Notes: generated by a model from the letters alone, not told the origin. DNA of 64,000 nt from Haliotis asinina (GCF_037392515.1 NC_090280.1:22139118-22203117), one strand, 5' to 3'. Positions 12,301 through 20,698 are shown, counted from the stretch's first letter. Numbers and translations are program-made.

Positions 12301-14819
12301 AAATCACAAGATGCTATTTTTCCTGCAACTTTCACAACTATATAAGTTTGTTCTGTTTCTGGATTGTTAAGGGTCTATACCAGTTAATGTATGACACTTA
12401 CAAATTCTGTATTCTGTGAGAGGGAAAGTTTATTGTGAAGGATGAGGTCATAAAAGTACCTTTATAAAGCATATTGATTGATGTGGTGTTATAATAAAGC
12501 TATGTCAACATCACCTTATACATATTGACACAAGGTTCATAATTGATAAGTATTCAGTCAGATTTATTGTGATATTAATCAAAATGTTTCTGATTTAATA
12601 ATGTAAGAAACATTTTGTGCCATTGCAACTTTGTAATATTATCTCATTAAATATCTGAATATTCCGATTAGAAAAATACTGTGTGATGAAGATCACATTA
12701 CTAAAATATTGCTGAAATCTAGTTTTAATTATCGTTTATAGAACATCAGATTTAATCCTTCATCAGGTTAATGGTAGTGTGTCTCGGGATATATGTACAT
12801 ATATGAGGCACTTTTAAAGAATGACAGACCATTTTCCCAAATGCGATCCCTTATAATGATGTGTATTATTTAAAACTTCTCGAACCTCTGACCTCTGTGT
12901 TCTGGTGAAACAGTAACGTGTGTTAAATGTGCTTGTGTGATCTCTGTGTTTGTGTGAGACTTTGACATGTCTTTATGTGGTGTCTGTGTTGTGTGACACT
13001 CTGACATGTTTGTGTGACATCTCTTTGGCACTTGTGTGACATCTGTGTTGGTGTGACACCCTGACATGTTTGTGTGACATCTCTTTGGAGCGTGAGTGAC
13101 CCTCAGACATGCTTGTGTGACATCTGTGTTGGTGTTACACTCTGATGTGTTTGTGTGATGAATGTGTGACACAGATATGTGACATCTGGTCCTGTGACCA
13201 TGACTGATTTCTGTGTTCATGTTTTACTGCAACCTTTGTTCTGGTAACAATATGATGTGTTCATGTGACCAAGTGCAACAAATGTGTGACGTCAATGTTT
13301 GTGTATTGCTGCGACATCTGTTCTGGTGACACTGTGACGTGTTCATTTGACAAATGTGTGACATATCTTCAGGTGAAGGAAAACAACATGAAGAGGTACT
13401 GCTCCTGTGCCGGGAACTACACAAACACTGTGTCCTTGTCCGACTTTGGCAAACAGCTCAAGACTTTCTCAGGAATAGCCAGGTATTGTCAAAACCACCA
13501 TGGTAAACTTTTCAGACAAAGAGACTAGTAGTTCTTGTGTTAGGCAATATGGAATTAATTATTTGGTATCTAATTTCTGTGTAGCAGAGACATTAAAATA
13601 TCATGTCTTTCCTATTTTACTTGTTGAAATTGCATGAAGGAAGATTGTTTGATAGAACTATGCTCAGTTAATTATTCAAAACATACTCAAACATATAATA
13701 ACTTACAAGAACCAGCGTTACTTCGCAACAATAAATGGAGGTTCATGGTCTTGTGCATAAAGCCCAGGTAAAAAATCAGTTGAAATTCAGCAACATTTCT
13801 CACACAGTCTATGGTGACCGTTTTTGGCACCTTTACTCCTGAGAGTTTCAAGGACTTCGGTCCTGCCCCACAAGGAAGCACATGTAACAAGTGGACTCAC
13901 CTAAGGCAAATGAGTTGTTTCAACACTTTTCCTTGTTCACACAGCACAAAATGGGTACTAGGTTAGATAAGTCATATGACTGTTAACCTTTCATTGCCTC
14001 ACAGGCACCTTGGGTTATCTGGTGAGATAAGTCATACGACTATTAACCTTTCATTGCCTCACAGGCACCTTGGGTGGTAGTAATACATAGTACTGATTGT
14101 AACAGTCTGCTTATATGGCCCTCTTATCCAGGAACATTACTTGCTCACAGCGCTATGTACATTGCAATCCCAGGTCATCAGACACCATCTGATACTTTTC
14201 AACTCCCTGGTGATCATACAGTCGTGCTGCCTGTGAGGTGCAGGGAACTAAAAATCACATTGCCAGCACATCCTCACGGGTACCCATTTTACAGCTGGGT
14301 GAACTGTAACAATATGGAAACAATCATGTCTAAAGATACTATGCAAATCTGCTCACCTCGGGACCCGAACCTAGGTCCCTCCACCGGGCGTTACCACTGT
14401 GCTACTGTTGTATATTTGGATTTTAGACTGAATGAGTGCTTTTGTGTGCATTGTTACCCAATGACAGTTCAGAAACGGAATGATATCTTTGTTACTTAGT
14501 AGTAATTCCTGTGTAATCAGAGTGAGTGAGTTTAGTTTTACACTGCATTTAGCAATATTCCAGCAATATCACAGCACAGGACAGCAGAACTGGGCTTCAC
14601 ACATTGTACCCATGTGAGGAATTGGAACCCAAGTTTTGGGTGTAATGGGTGAAGGATTTAAACAACAGGCTACCCCACTGCATTTGTTCAAATGAATTGT
14701 TATTCACTCATTGACCCATCGTCTGTTGCAGCCACTACAAGATGGCGCTTCTGGCGGAAACAGTGGAGTGGCTGCTGTCCATGAACCCCACAATATCAGC
14801 TTCTCAAGTCACGAGCTAG
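298..14819 (+). CDS. POLE: DNA polymerase epsilon catalytic subunit, C-terminal part (7 exons, 5' end outside window)
   Basis: POLE is the leading-strand replicative polymerase; its C-terminal part binds the B subunit and anchors the holoenzyme. Only the last 255 residues are here. Exons: 298-383, 2699-2837, 3537-3671, 4003-4079, 11777-11909, 13373-13482, 14732-14819. All have AG/GT borders, the phases join without a break, and they sum to 768 nt including TAG. Visible landmarks are [47 protein letters not shown], then four Cys pairs: CKSC, CVQC (zinc finger CysA), CTKC and CSC (CysB, the Fe-S or zinc site), ending near EWLLSMNP. The order and spacing match remembered vertebrate POLE. The intron between exons 4 and 5 is 7.7 kb because it hosts a DIRS element. 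No break is seen in the coding sequence. The catalytic domains lie upstream of the window. Confidence 0.93.
605..633 (+). repeat. Left terminal inverted repeat of Tc1 element
   Basis: 29 bp beginning aactcagcaaaaataaaaac; it pairs with 2055-2083 with three mismatches. Confidence 0.85.
902..1898 (+). pseudogene. Tc1 transposase, disrupted
   Basis: The N-terminal helix-turn-helix DNA-binding region starts [14 protein letters not shown] and carries [11 protein letters not shown] and PGRPR. The catalytic triad is visible as FQDESRF (about 1339), QQDNARPH (about 1599) and NPIEHVWD (about 1700), i.e. DD34E. An in-frame TGA at 1439-1441 interrupts the frame just before [10 protein letters not shown], and the frame changes again at about 1490-1500, after which the part with the second D and the E resumes in another frame. 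The C-terminus ends with GGHTRY. Dead copy. Confidence 0.88.
2055..2083 (-). repeat. Right terminal inverted repeat of Tc1 element
   Basis: The reverse complement begins aactcaacaaaaatataaac. TA follows at 2084-2085. Confidence 0.85.
2340..2480 (-). mobile_element. LINE 3' tail fragment
   Basis: Read on the minus strand it gives [21 protein letters not shown], the C-x-C...H...C pattern found after the reverse transcriptase of many non-LTR retrotransposons. It is short and out of context, so assignment is tentative. Confidence 0.5.
2699..2837 (+). CDS. POLE: POLE exon (ITQKIQKK...VCK)
   Basis: Acceptor gtcgacag, donor AAG|gtgagg. It carries [13 protein letters not shown] and [14 protein letters not shown]. 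Its 3' end and donor are the founding copy of a 68-bp tandem repeat that extends into the intron. Confidence 0.92.
2826..3170 (+). repeat. POLE: 68-bp tandem repeat that copies a POLE exon end and splice donor
   Basis: Units begin near 2826, 2893, 2961, 3029 and 3097 (periods 67, 68, 68, 68). Each starts with a version of gccgtctgtaaggtgag, i.e. the last codons of the exon plus its GT donor. The first copy is the true exon end; four more donor-like sites follow in the intron. Confidence 0.85.
3537..3671 (+). CDS. POLE: POLE exon (VLALDSN...YVLPE)
   Basis: Acceptor tgtttcag, donor GAG|gtgagt; 135 nt, phase 0 at both ends. It reads through [11 protein letters not shown] and [10 protein letters not shown], a strongly conserved POLE stretch. 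Confidence 0.93.
3764..3918 (+). mobile_element. tRNA-derived SINE, family A
   Basis: Head 'gggatagcctgatggtttagg' resembles a pol III A box and 'ggatcgattcc' a B box. The body 'gtgtgaggccca...ggtgtccc...tgatactgctg' and tail 'aaactaaactcactcac' match the other family A copies in this window. Confidence 0.75.
4003..4079 (+). CDS. POLE: POLE exon with first half of CysA zinc motif
   Basis: Acceptor atttttcag, donor GG|gtaggt. It reads [17 protein letters not shown]; the C-x2-C is the first pair of the CysA zinc finger. It ends in phase 2 and is completed by the exon 7.7 kb downstream, past the DIRS element. Confidence 0.92.
4216..4302 (+). mobile_element. SINE family A, 5' half (split by DIRS insertion)
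   Basis: 'ggttaaagcgtttgtg...gtttccattcactacatgggtccaatgtgtaaagccc' is a family A body that stops abruptly at the DIRS left end. The other half resumes at 10589. Confidence 0.8.
4311..4486 (+). repeat. DIRS left inverted terminal repeat
   Basis: Starts acttaccttaccataggtct and ends aaattcacttttacc. It is the reverse complement of 10380-10555, same length, no gap. The extra outer bases 4303-4310 are matched only in the internal complementary region. Confidence 0.92.
4957..7014 (+). CDS. DIRS ORF1, gag-like protein with RS domain
   Basis: 685 residues. Order: Cys-rich N-terminus (about residues 15-57, several C-x2-C pairs such as CTVC, CPDC, CLHC); Pro/Ala repeats of PAPLPV type (about 170-230); an arginine-serine block resembling SR splicing factors (about 262-330); an acidic linker; a helical region with no motif I recognise; and an Arg/Gly-rich basic C-terminus ([17 protein letters not shown]), plausible for nucleic-acid binding. 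Position before RT implies a gag role. It ends 4 nt before the RT start codon. Start chosen as the first ATG of the frame. Confidence 0.85.
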   Translation: MSSSRGFLSVTVLCMTRHYCTVCKGQKSAKDPHPWCPDCASAVCSIDSRCLHCQALSLTDFKTFLAVRRKRFTQCKRRMSSPASSLGSLPDDQDLPPPSIPLSTPSVERSSITPARSSPEPTRSDAFVDLSHPDALSHPEVQRLLRSLLTPGAAVLPTSVSTPLPTTAPRLTPAPLPVPAPLPVPAPLPVPAPLFTSAPVFSSALIPTPAPVPTPAPILLPDPAPITTSYRIPRVSHTLTKEEMLQRQLDEERARRLEAERSRRRSRSRSPKGRRSRSPHRSRRRRSRSVSRSPRRSLEEDSRTRSRRRVRSRSRSPRRLSRSQRSRSPEPLRTSGKEFNTKNSASNSSQRRESTSISWEEHEEQFFCPDYEEEPGNVGDSDGTYLPLTGVFEWIADRLPDCPSPSSDSNNPASIHLTPELLIPPHPMVADAITLLDSDFAKLSLNPTIKASKSKKSDYKVHSLDFADNGAALDDSIKRLSSSTPSSYRVQDSKLAAVDTELKRMLKPISALASATSAAALDLSEDNASRVDHLTTIFAWQGRVLHDLLGHLRAALAMTTTMRRSGFLDACSWQEEFKRQLLRAPFTSKFLFDEKIPSVYKQHAELTNTEVALSTFEALGSAFRGRARGNAKKRYVPRRESIRSSFGRGRGRTKDSDVQRKPQERGRDAPATSGRGRGKRPYSGR
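7019..8959 (+). CDS. DIRS ORF2, reverse transcriptase / RNase H (plus degenerate C-terminal domain)
   Basis: 646 residues from ATG 7019, four bases after the gag stop, suggesting reinitiation; the frame is open further upstream to 6662 inside ORF1. RT motifs: [10 protein letters not shown] (about residue 154), [10 protein letters not shown], and catalytic YIDD (220-223). RNase H: LFVDAS (about 380), an E in NSLEMQA, ASDNST, and ADALSR (about 490). The last 120 residues start LVDLFAT and contain APWWP; this region corresponds in position to the Dam-like methyltransferase domain of some DIRS elements, but I see no intact DPPW motif, so activity is doubtful. It overlaps ORF3 by 25 nt. Confidence 0.9.
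   Translation: MDYYDWDLPPPVVPVHPTPVGGRLGIFWANWTFLEDPFVCKILRAGYKLPLARAPPLTTTPLSRGYSIDQQVLILENINILLTKHAIEIVSEPHLSPGFYSPIFLIPKKGSTKMRMIHNMATFNNLYLAEPPHFRMTSLDQIRAKLSPGAWMASLDLQDAYLHVPVFPRHRKFLRFIFNGVHYQWRVLPFGISTAPWLFTRVTLPVTRFLHLRGIDFDPYIDDCFLNHCNPQLLRKQLDFSTCLLQQLGWIINFEKSQLKPTQELTFIGGLFLTRLNLVRVPPDRWQKILAFTDRALSLPLTLREWQSLLGLLTSAQDLTLRGRLMLRPLQRFLLPFIRENDLQSSFLLPPHLHQYLRWWTVEWNVCAGVCLTNFNHDHELFVDASLLGWGAHLNSQTTSGLWSDAEKEWHINSLEMQAVILAVRHWLPVLTDSRLLVASDNSTVVWVIHNQGTTRSKQLLDQMFLLADLVDSNGIVIAARHIPGCKNILADALSRPGKPSPTEWMLHPDAFRQICWQLGRPLVDLFATSFNHQLPTYVSPVPDPQAWAVDAMSLSWEGLDAYAFPPPILLSDVIAKIRLTQNLRLLLVAPWWPARSWFPDLRRLASGDPYKLPEWLHLLRHPHSRQLHPDPRRFHLHAWVICREH
8935..10011 (+). CDS. DIRS ORF3, tyrosine recombinase
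   Basis: 358 residues from ATG 8935 ([14 protein letters not shown]). It has an N-terminal SAM-like core-binding region ([20 protein letters not shown]) and a catalytic domain with first Arg in TAARVSEI (about residue 161), H-x-x-R in HEIRALA (about 292-295) and nucleophile Tyr in SHYLRD (about 327). These fit the R-H-R-Y set of phage-integrase-type recombinases that integrate DIRS circles. The same frame is open upstream to 7135 under ORF2, so the real start, and a longer protein, cannot be excluded. Confidence 0.88.
   Translation: MGHLQRALKAKGYSAHVANVIARAHRVSTRSLYDDKWRSFENFCARRSQDPMAASPQFVAQFLLYLRNSRHLKGSTLGTYLSALNSVLAIKSDSQISKIPELIALLKAFKLEDQKTKFRPPAWDLNVVLQHLRGPPYEPLEEASFEHLSKKTVFLLSLATAARVSEIHALDITQIRFEQSRHGRAHLGLLWDFVAKNQLPGQPNRLFSIPPLSTILGHHDLEEELLCPVRALRCYIKRSASRRRSRKRLFIPFAVSCKGEVNRNTIALWLRSTILAAYDDKHLPHPVASNPHEIRALASTMALHRNCTVPQIMEGCFWRSSTVFASHYLRDLAVEDVEGLQSFGPLVVAQQLTRPSAH
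10228..10313. repeat. DIRS internal complementary region (ICR)
   Basis: 10228-10264 is the reverse complement of the element's left end (4303-4339). 10264-10313 is the reverse complement of the right end and extension (about 10539-10588). Together they spell the joined ends of the element, so this is the template for the circular junction. Confidence 0.9.
10380..10588 (-). repeat. DIRS right inverted terminal repeat plus extension
   Basis: 10380-10555 pairs with the left repeat. The AT-rich extension 10556-10588 (atttaaatatctaaaat...) is absent from the left end and is mirrored in the internal complementary region, as in DIRS1. Confidence 0.9.
10589..10653 (+). mobile_element. SINE family A, 3' half (split by DIRS insertion)
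   Basis: 'tttctggtgttcccactgtgatattgctagagtaatgctaaag...actcactcag' continues the family A consensus exactly where 4302 leaves off. Confidence 0.8.
10654..11776. other. POLE: POLE intron after DIRS, no feature recognised
   Basis: AT-rich intronic sequence up to the acceptor at 11776. No open frame or repeat that I can identify. Confidence 0.4.
11777..11909 (+). CDS. POLE: POLE exon with CysA second pair and CysB first pair
   Basis: Acceptor ttgtatcag, donor GGG|gtaaga. It contains SCVQC (second CysA pair) and, near the end, CTKCKG (first CysB pair). Phase matches the exon ending at 4079. Confidence 0.93.
11910..12891. other. POLE: POLE intron, no feature recognised
   Basis: AT-rich sequence with no recognisable repeat or coding signal. 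Confidence 0.4.
12892..13350 (+). repeat. Degenerate TG-rich tandem repeat in POLE intron
   Basis: Variants of 'gtgtgacatctgtgttggtgtgaca' and 'gacatgtttgtgtgacatct' recur with drifting period, best seen at 12990-13110. It ends about 20 bp before the exon acceptor at 13372. Confidence 0.7.
13373..13482 (+). CDS. POLE: POLE exon with CysB second pair
   Basis: Acceptor atcttcag, donor AG|gtattg. It reads [18 protein letters not shown] is the second CysB pair. A degenerate TG-rich tandem repeat runs almost up to this acceptor. Confidence 0.92.
13966..14085 (+). repeat. Two-copy 60-bp tandem duplication
   Basis: Both 13966 and 14026 start gataagtcata.gact and run through cattgcctcacaggcacctt with few differences. 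Confidence 0.8.
14330..14412 (-). mobile_element. tRNA-like repeat fragment, different family
   Basis: On the minus strand, A-box-like tagcacagtggtaacgcc and B-box-like ggttcgggtccc are spaced as in a tRNA. It differs from family A, so it may be a separate tRNA-derived SINE head. Not called a tRNA gene: no clean cloverleaf seen. Confidence 0.45.
14521..14682 (-). mobile_element. SINE family A, near full length
   Basis: Reads gagtgagtttagttttacac...gcaatattccagcaatatcacag...gggcttcacacattgtaccc...ggctacccca; the last part is the reverse of the tRNA-like head. It lies in the last POLE intron. Confidence 0.8.
14732..14819 (+). CDS. POLE: POLE terminal coding exon
   Basis: Acceptor ctgttgcag. 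It reads [19 protein letters not shown] and stops at TAG 14817-14819, ending within a few residues of where the vertebrate protein ends. Confidence 0.9.
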
Positions 14820-16593
14820 CTGCCAGGCAACAAAACAAAACCTGCATCTTCAAGATGTGAATGTACTGTCTTTCAAGTCACCAGCTAGTTGATAGGCATT
14901 AAAACAAATCCTGTGTCTTCAAGATGTGAATGTTCTGTCTCTCAAGTCAACAGCTAGTTGCCAGGGAACCAAACGAAACCTGGTCTTTTCAGGATTTGAA
15001 GTGATAGCTGATTTCAAAGTTTTCCTTCACTTAAGAATGAAATTCAGTTATATAATGTGCTATATGTTTAGTAGGTAACATGCCAGGCAAACCGTATTTA
15101 TTAAAAATGAATATTACATCTTGGATGACAACTTTATGTTCATTTCGATACTGACTCCTGTACCGTTATCAAGCCTCATTCATTGTTTACCCATTCAAGA
15201 AAGTCTGACAGCAGTTTGTTTGGGGTCTCACGTCACTGAAAGCTTTTGTCCCATGTTAGAATATGGGTGTTCCTAACTTCAAAAGTTCAACGGGGCTAGC
15301 TGAAAAGATTGATAATTGGAGATATCATTGTCCGGAAGAATTTCGGAAGATTATTGATGTACAAATAACATCATCAACATTATCTTGCTTCAACAATTGC
15401 AGTGAAATACACCAAGCTACGTTTTTATGGCTAGACTGCTTCTATATTATTTTCAGGATGGTGTTTTGTTCATAATCCAAGCATAAGTATGTTGCCTCTC
15501 ACCTGTGACCTTTTGGCCATTTTTGTTCAGTTACCGCCACAATATTTATCAAAAATCAATCGATATTTAGTGAATGATTATTGATCTCTATGAATGTCAT
15601 TGATGACAAGCCCGAGTTGTAAAGTCACAAACGGAATACAGTACTTCACCGTTATGTAACTTGATAGATATTGAAATACATATGTATATGAAGTGCTCTT
15701 TTGAAGTGTTCCCAGTGATATGTGTTTGTAAAACATTTGGCAGTGTGTTTTACATGATTACATACAAAAATTATAATTCTGTAGCACTGATAAGGAATAA
15801 TGATAATGTGTTTATTTCTAAACTTGAGGAATTTTCTGATAACAAGACAATGTATTCTGTGCTTATATTTTACATCAGATTTCAATTTGATACATTTGGG
15901 TTGCAGGACAACATAAGTTGCGGGACTATTTATTTTTCTCCATATGTCAGAGAGAGAAGTTGATTGTGTGGTCAAAATGTCTGTGTGTTGATGAGTCAGA
16001 CTTCATATCTGCTCCTGGCCTCATCCACAAAGTGATTGTATTTGTACAACATTTGTTTCCTTTAGTGAGTGAGTTTAGTTTTTCATGCCACTAAGCAGTA
16101 TTCCAGCTATATGACAGCGGTCTGCTAATCATGGATTCTGAATGAGTCAGTCCAGTGATCAATAGCATGAGCATTGATCTAGGCAACTGAGATGCGATGA
16201 CGTGGAACAAGACAGCATGTCTGACCACTCAATCCATTTAAGTTAGCTTTCAGTTCTAGCCTTGATCTTCAGGGGCGAGACAAGAAGAAGGTAATTCTGT
16301 GTGGTGCTCAGTTATTGACTTCGTTTGTTTGAGGTCAGGAACTCAATGCCTTTTCTCAGCCAGATTACACCAGTTAGTTGTCATGCAGTATGAAATGCAT
16401 GGAAAACATACTGATTTATTTCAGTGTTTTTTTCAGAAGTTTGTTTTGGCGAAACACATAACTAAATGCTGTGTAATTCGTCCAAGTTCCTTTGATATTA
16501 AGTGCTACTGATATCCAAGCTGTAAAGAAATTTTGTACATTATGAAATGCAATGTCTTTATATATACAGTGTACAGTATGATGTGTAAATAAA
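14820..16593 (+). other. POLE: POLE 3' UTR and downstream spacer with candidate poly(A) signal
   Basis: There is no further coding similarity after the TAG. A candidate AATAAA is at 16588-16593, but the true cleavage site is unknown and could be earlier. 14830-14990 repeats a 'caagtca.cagctagttg.caggcaac.aaac' motif about three times. A tail-sharing repeat occupies 16065-16235. Confidence 0.4.
16065..16235 (-). mobile_element. Tail-sharing repeat, family B
   Basis: Starts gtgagtgagtttagttttt and continues 'cagtattccagctatatgacagcggtctg...gatcaatagcatgagcattgatct...gtctgaccac', the family B body seen many times here. Confidence 0.75.
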
Positions 16594-16639
16594 TAGTCAA
16601 ATGAATTCGTCTGATTGTCTTCTCTTGAGGGGACATACC

Positions 16640-16796
16640 CTGGCTGCTTAAAGCTTGGAGTAGTCTCTCATAAGCCATGAGACCCAGTTCGATTCCTCAC
16701 ATAGATGCCATGTGTGAAGCTCATTTCTGGTGTCCCACAGCATGATATTGGTGGAATATTGCTATGCAGTGTAAAACCAAACAAACTCACTCACTC
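16640..16796 (+). mobile_element. SINE family A
   Basis: B-box-like agttcgattcctcacat, body gtgtgaagctcatttctggt and tail caaactcactcactc. Confidence 0.75.
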
Positions 16797-16799
16797 TGC

Positions 16800-17523
16800 A
16801 CTTTCCTTTGATCTTTGCCCATGGACTTGAAATGACCTTGACAAGTCTGCAGCATTAGATACTGCTGAAGGAGTTGTCACCAGGGGTGTTACAGATTACA
16901 GATGTGTGTCCCAGTTCTCTAGACAACCTACCTCGGCTCAAATCAAAGGCAAGAAATGAGGGCACCGTTTTCTTGATAGGAATAGACACTACTGCAGAAA
17001 ATGCAGTATCTTTAAATGGGTTTTATTTCTTTCCCTAATTTTATTTTATTTTGTGTTATTATTTTTCCAAAGCAGAAATATCACGTACGAATCTCCATTT
17101 CCCCCGGGCTTGCGTTATGTACGAGACAAGCACACAGCGACCGTGTATTTTTCATAATTACTTTGATAAATGAGTGATAGTCATTCATACATGTCAAAGT
17201 GAATTGCCAAACCTGCAATAAGTGGTACCGAAAATATCTGAATAAACTCGTATCTGATTACCATTTCTACTTTCAAAGGTATTTGCTAGTATGTCTTATA
17301 AAACCTGATTTATAAACACCTAGAATATTACAGCTAACAAGAATGTTAAAGAATGTCCCATACAGGAATTTCTCCAATGATACATTGTATTTACCTTCCA
17401 TTTATCAATCACCCGATACTCAACTAATGCAAGTATGAGATTACGACATGGATGGATTTTGAAAGTTCTGAGTATCAAACAGGTAACAGTATTCACTCAG
17501 ACCTAAACAAAAACAGAATTAAC
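16800..17523. other. Spacer, nothing recognised
   Basis: AT-rich intergenic sequence without an open frame or repeat I can name. Confidence 0.4.
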
Positions 17524-17765
17524 TTTGAGTGAGGGTAGTTCTGCGCTGCGTTTAGCAATATCACGGCGGGGGACACAAGAAATGGACTTCCCACATTGTA
17601 TCCATACGGGAATCGGAACCCAGGTCTGCAGTGTGACGAGTTGTTAGCAGCATTGCAGGAATATCACGGAGTTGAAAAGTATTTTGTACTCACATACGTA
17701 CCAGAACGTATGTCTCTTCAGAGGCAAGCAAACGCTTTGACCACTAGGCTACCTCGAGACCCCAT
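17524..17765 (-). mobile_element. SINE family A interrupted by about 90 bp
   Basis: The tail side (17524-17640, to 'gcagtgtgacgag') and head side (17733-17765, 'aacgctttgaccactaggctacc') match family A but are separated by a foreign stretch at about 17641-17730. Confidence 0.65.
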
Positions 17766-18416
17766 AGGGACATTGAAGTCTGTGTACGAATTCTTTTTTC
17801 GCTAATACACACTGTAACCATGACTGGAAATTCATGTAGAAGAATAGTGATGTTAAAATTGCTAAATTCCATTCAAAGACCTGGGTTTACATGTAGTGTT
17901 AAATTCGCGGTGCACCTATACTCAAGGCCGTCTTGCAACAGCATTATGCTGGTTCATTAAATTACCAGCAGAGCCCTACTTGTTCAAAAGAAAAATAAAC
18001 ACAACAACAATGTAGATAGTCGATAAAACTAAACACATAATATTGATACTTCCAATAAAGTCACTGAAAAACACATGGGCCCTCCATGTTCTTAGAGGAA
18101 AGAGTCCTGCGTGCCATGTGTTCAGACGACTGGTCTATTCAGAAGCGATTCCACTGTATTTTGTGTTTGTTCTGGGTTTACGTCGTGTTAAGGTCCTCCG
18201 ACGTTGTTGACTGTTGCTCTAAGTTCTACTGTTGCTATTGATCCAGACTGGATTATTTACATGGCAGTGTCATATATGCTGGAATATTGTTGTGTGATAT
18301 GAAACACACCCATTCCCCCAAAGGCACCACATACGCCCCTGAACCTGTATGCAGCGTCAGTCCCTCGTGTCTTAGCAAGGCTTACATATTAAACAAGATG
18401 TAAATGAATAGAACAG
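17766..18416. other. Spacer, nothing recognised
   Basis: No open frame, RNA gene or repeat identified. Confidence 0.4.
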
Positions 18417-18632
18417 AGTGAGTGAGTGAGTTTTACGCCCTCAGTGGTCTATAGATAATCGAGTGTGAACCAGACAATCCAGTGATCATCAGAATGAGCT
18501 CGACCAGCTCAACTGGGAATCGATGACATGTGTCAAACAAGTCAGCGTGTCTGAACAACCGTTCCTCTTAGTCGCCTCTTAAGCCACGCATGGGCTACTG
18601 AAGGTCAAACGTCTAACGCGGACCTTCACAGG
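18417..18632 (-). mobile_element. Repeat family B, internally deleted
   Basis: gagtgagtgagttttacgcc, then gataatcgagtgtgaaccagacaatccagtgatc, ending gcggaccttcacagg. The 'cagcaatattccagc' block is missing. Confidence 0.75.
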
Positions 18633-18654
18633 TAAATATGCTTCACTGTACACT

Positions 18655-18921
18655 CAATGAGTGAGTTTAGTTTTACGCCGCACTCAGCAATATTCCAGCT
18701 ACATGACGGCGGTCTGTAAATAATCGAGTCTGGGCCAGACAATCCAGTGATCAACAACATGAGCATCGATCTGCGTAATTGGGTACCGATGATATATGTC
18801 AACCAAGTCAGCGAGTCTGACCACCCGATCCCGTTAGTCGCCTCTTACGACAAGCACAGTCACCTTATATGGCAAGCATGGGTTGCTGAGGGCCTATTCT
18901 ACCCCGGGACCTTCACGGGTT
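18655..18921 (-). mobile_element. Repeat family B, full-length example
   Basis: 267 bp from tgagtgagtttagttttacg to cgggaccttcacgggt, containing ggcggtctgtaaataatcgagtc, atgagcatcgatctg and cgcctcttacgacaagcac. Best reference copy in the window. Confidence 0.85.
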
Positions 18922-19962
18922 GTACAATCAATATGACTTCTTCTACTGTGAAGCATTTTGAGGCGGGGGTATCGGGTTGCAAAACCCCTGCAGCAGTACA
19001 TCCCCCTTTTACCTGCACCTAGGTTCACTTAATGTATGAATCCAAACACTTTGCTTTGATTCTGCCCTACTCACTACTGGACTCACACCTGTGTGACGGT
19101 GTGCATGTGCCATGACGACTGTCCACGGGTTGTGTTTCGAGGAAGCGATATAGGTCAGCGCTGCGTGTGTCCATACTGTTAGCTGACTCCCCACCCCGCT
19201 AAATAACAATGTTGTCCGGTAATACTTGCGCAACACCCCTACCTTCTCCCCCAACAGAAAACACTGGAGGTATGTGACCTCCCATTATCGTCAGGAGATG
19301 TGAGGAAACGCAACCAGGCTTATATCACCCGTTATTGTTTGAGGACAAGGTAAGCGTTGTATTTTCCTCCAGTTAACAAACCAATAATTGTCATTTAACT
19401 AGTTCGCGATAACACCTCAAACATTTGCCGCACTTATATCATTAAGGCAGGAATTCAGTATTTGTTTGCGTAGAATAATTTTTACGGTTATGACATTATT
19501 GAAGTTAATGACACCAGAGACCCTCTATTATATGGTCTCTGGTGACACCAGCCATCTTGGTACTTATGCAAGACTCAATTGTTCAAGTAACGCTAAAACA
19601 TTAACGTGATGCGTATTTCCAGATATCGGAACTTATATAAACCCTAGGTTACAAGCTCATACGTGGTCACATGGACTCGTATGTGCTTTGTGGAATATGG
19701 GCTATTTGTTTTGAAACAGCACTGAAACACTTGTCTCGAGTTCCGGCGTAAACAAGCATGGCGTGCAATAAACTACATGTACACGGACTTAATGCAACAA
19801 ACATTTCTGATTGGTTAAAATATATCACCACGATATTTACACATGGTGAAGCGAGGGAAATTCAAATTCCCGATGACAAACTTGCTATATAATCGTGCAT
19901 TTCATCTGCATAGGTTTGCAATTGATCCCTCCAACCAAGATAGTGAAGTAATTAATCTTTGA

Positions 19963-19965
<3 letters not shown>
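18922..19965. other. Spacer with one short hairpin
   Basis: No gene seen. An 11-bp inverted repeat, caccagagacc (19512-19522) and ggtctctggtg (19534-19544), could fold into a small hairpin. Confidence 0.45.
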
Positions 19966-20004
<39 letters not shown>

Positions 20005-20028
20005 TCCCTCCCTCCTTCCCTCTCTCTC

Positions 20029-20108
<80 letters not shown>

Positions 20109-20109
20109 A
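19966..20109 (+). repeat. Microsatellite (CT)n/(CA)n
   Basis: Long CT runs with CCCTCCCTCC interruptions followed by (CA)n to 20109. Confidence 0.95.
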
Positions 20110-20302
20110 ATGACGTATGGTAGTCCATGCCGGTATATATGGAGGGTGTGATATGTATCTACACGAGTATAATTTAGGTAACATCTCTCCACATTTCGGA
20201 TATGATCGTAGACAGGTAGTTTTAAAACGTCTTTGATACGTTTCTTTCAGTTGGCTGGAACATTTTCGCCTGTAACTGAAATTGTTAAACTGCCATATGT
20301 GT

Positions 20303-20560
20303 TTGTTGTTTGACACCGGCCTCAGCGATATTCCAGGGCCTACATTTTCGCTAAGAGAGCTTCGAAAACCAAGGCCCAGCTATATGGCAGCGGTCTGTAA
20401 ACAATCGAGCCAGGACTTGACTATCAAGCGATCAAGAGCATGAGCATCGATCTACTCGGTTGGGATGTGATGACATGTGTCAACCAAGTCAGCGACCTTG
20501 ACCAACCGATTCGGTTACGACAAGCACGGGGTGCTAACCTGGCTAGTCATGGCTTTACAT
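20303..20560 (-). mobile_element. Repeat family B with about 40-bp insertion
   Basis: 'tttgacaccggcctcagcgatattccag' is separated from 'gcccagctatatggcagcggtctgtaaac' by foreign bases at about 20336-20372; it then follows the family B body to cgacaagcacgggg. Confidence 0.7.
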
Positions 20561-20698
20561 GTTGACGAAGAGAGACAGTTCATTTTACAATACCAACATC
20601 AATATCCGTTTACCTGTGTCACGACGATGGATAAGCAGGTTGTGGTAAGAAAAAAACCATGACTCTCATCTTCAAAGGCATGCCGCATGACGTTCTGG

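Noticed and set aside
12870..13220. Thr/His-rich 116-codon minus-strand frame
   Set aside because: Shadow of the TG-rich tandem repeat in a POLE intron.
18747..18921. Open frames inside family B repeats (also at 34682 and 55565) as genes
   Set aside because: The same peptide pattern recurs wherever the repeat occurs; it is repeat sequence.
19902..20192. Arg/Glu-repeat protein on the minus strand
   Set aside because: Translation of (CT)n/(CA)n microsatellite.
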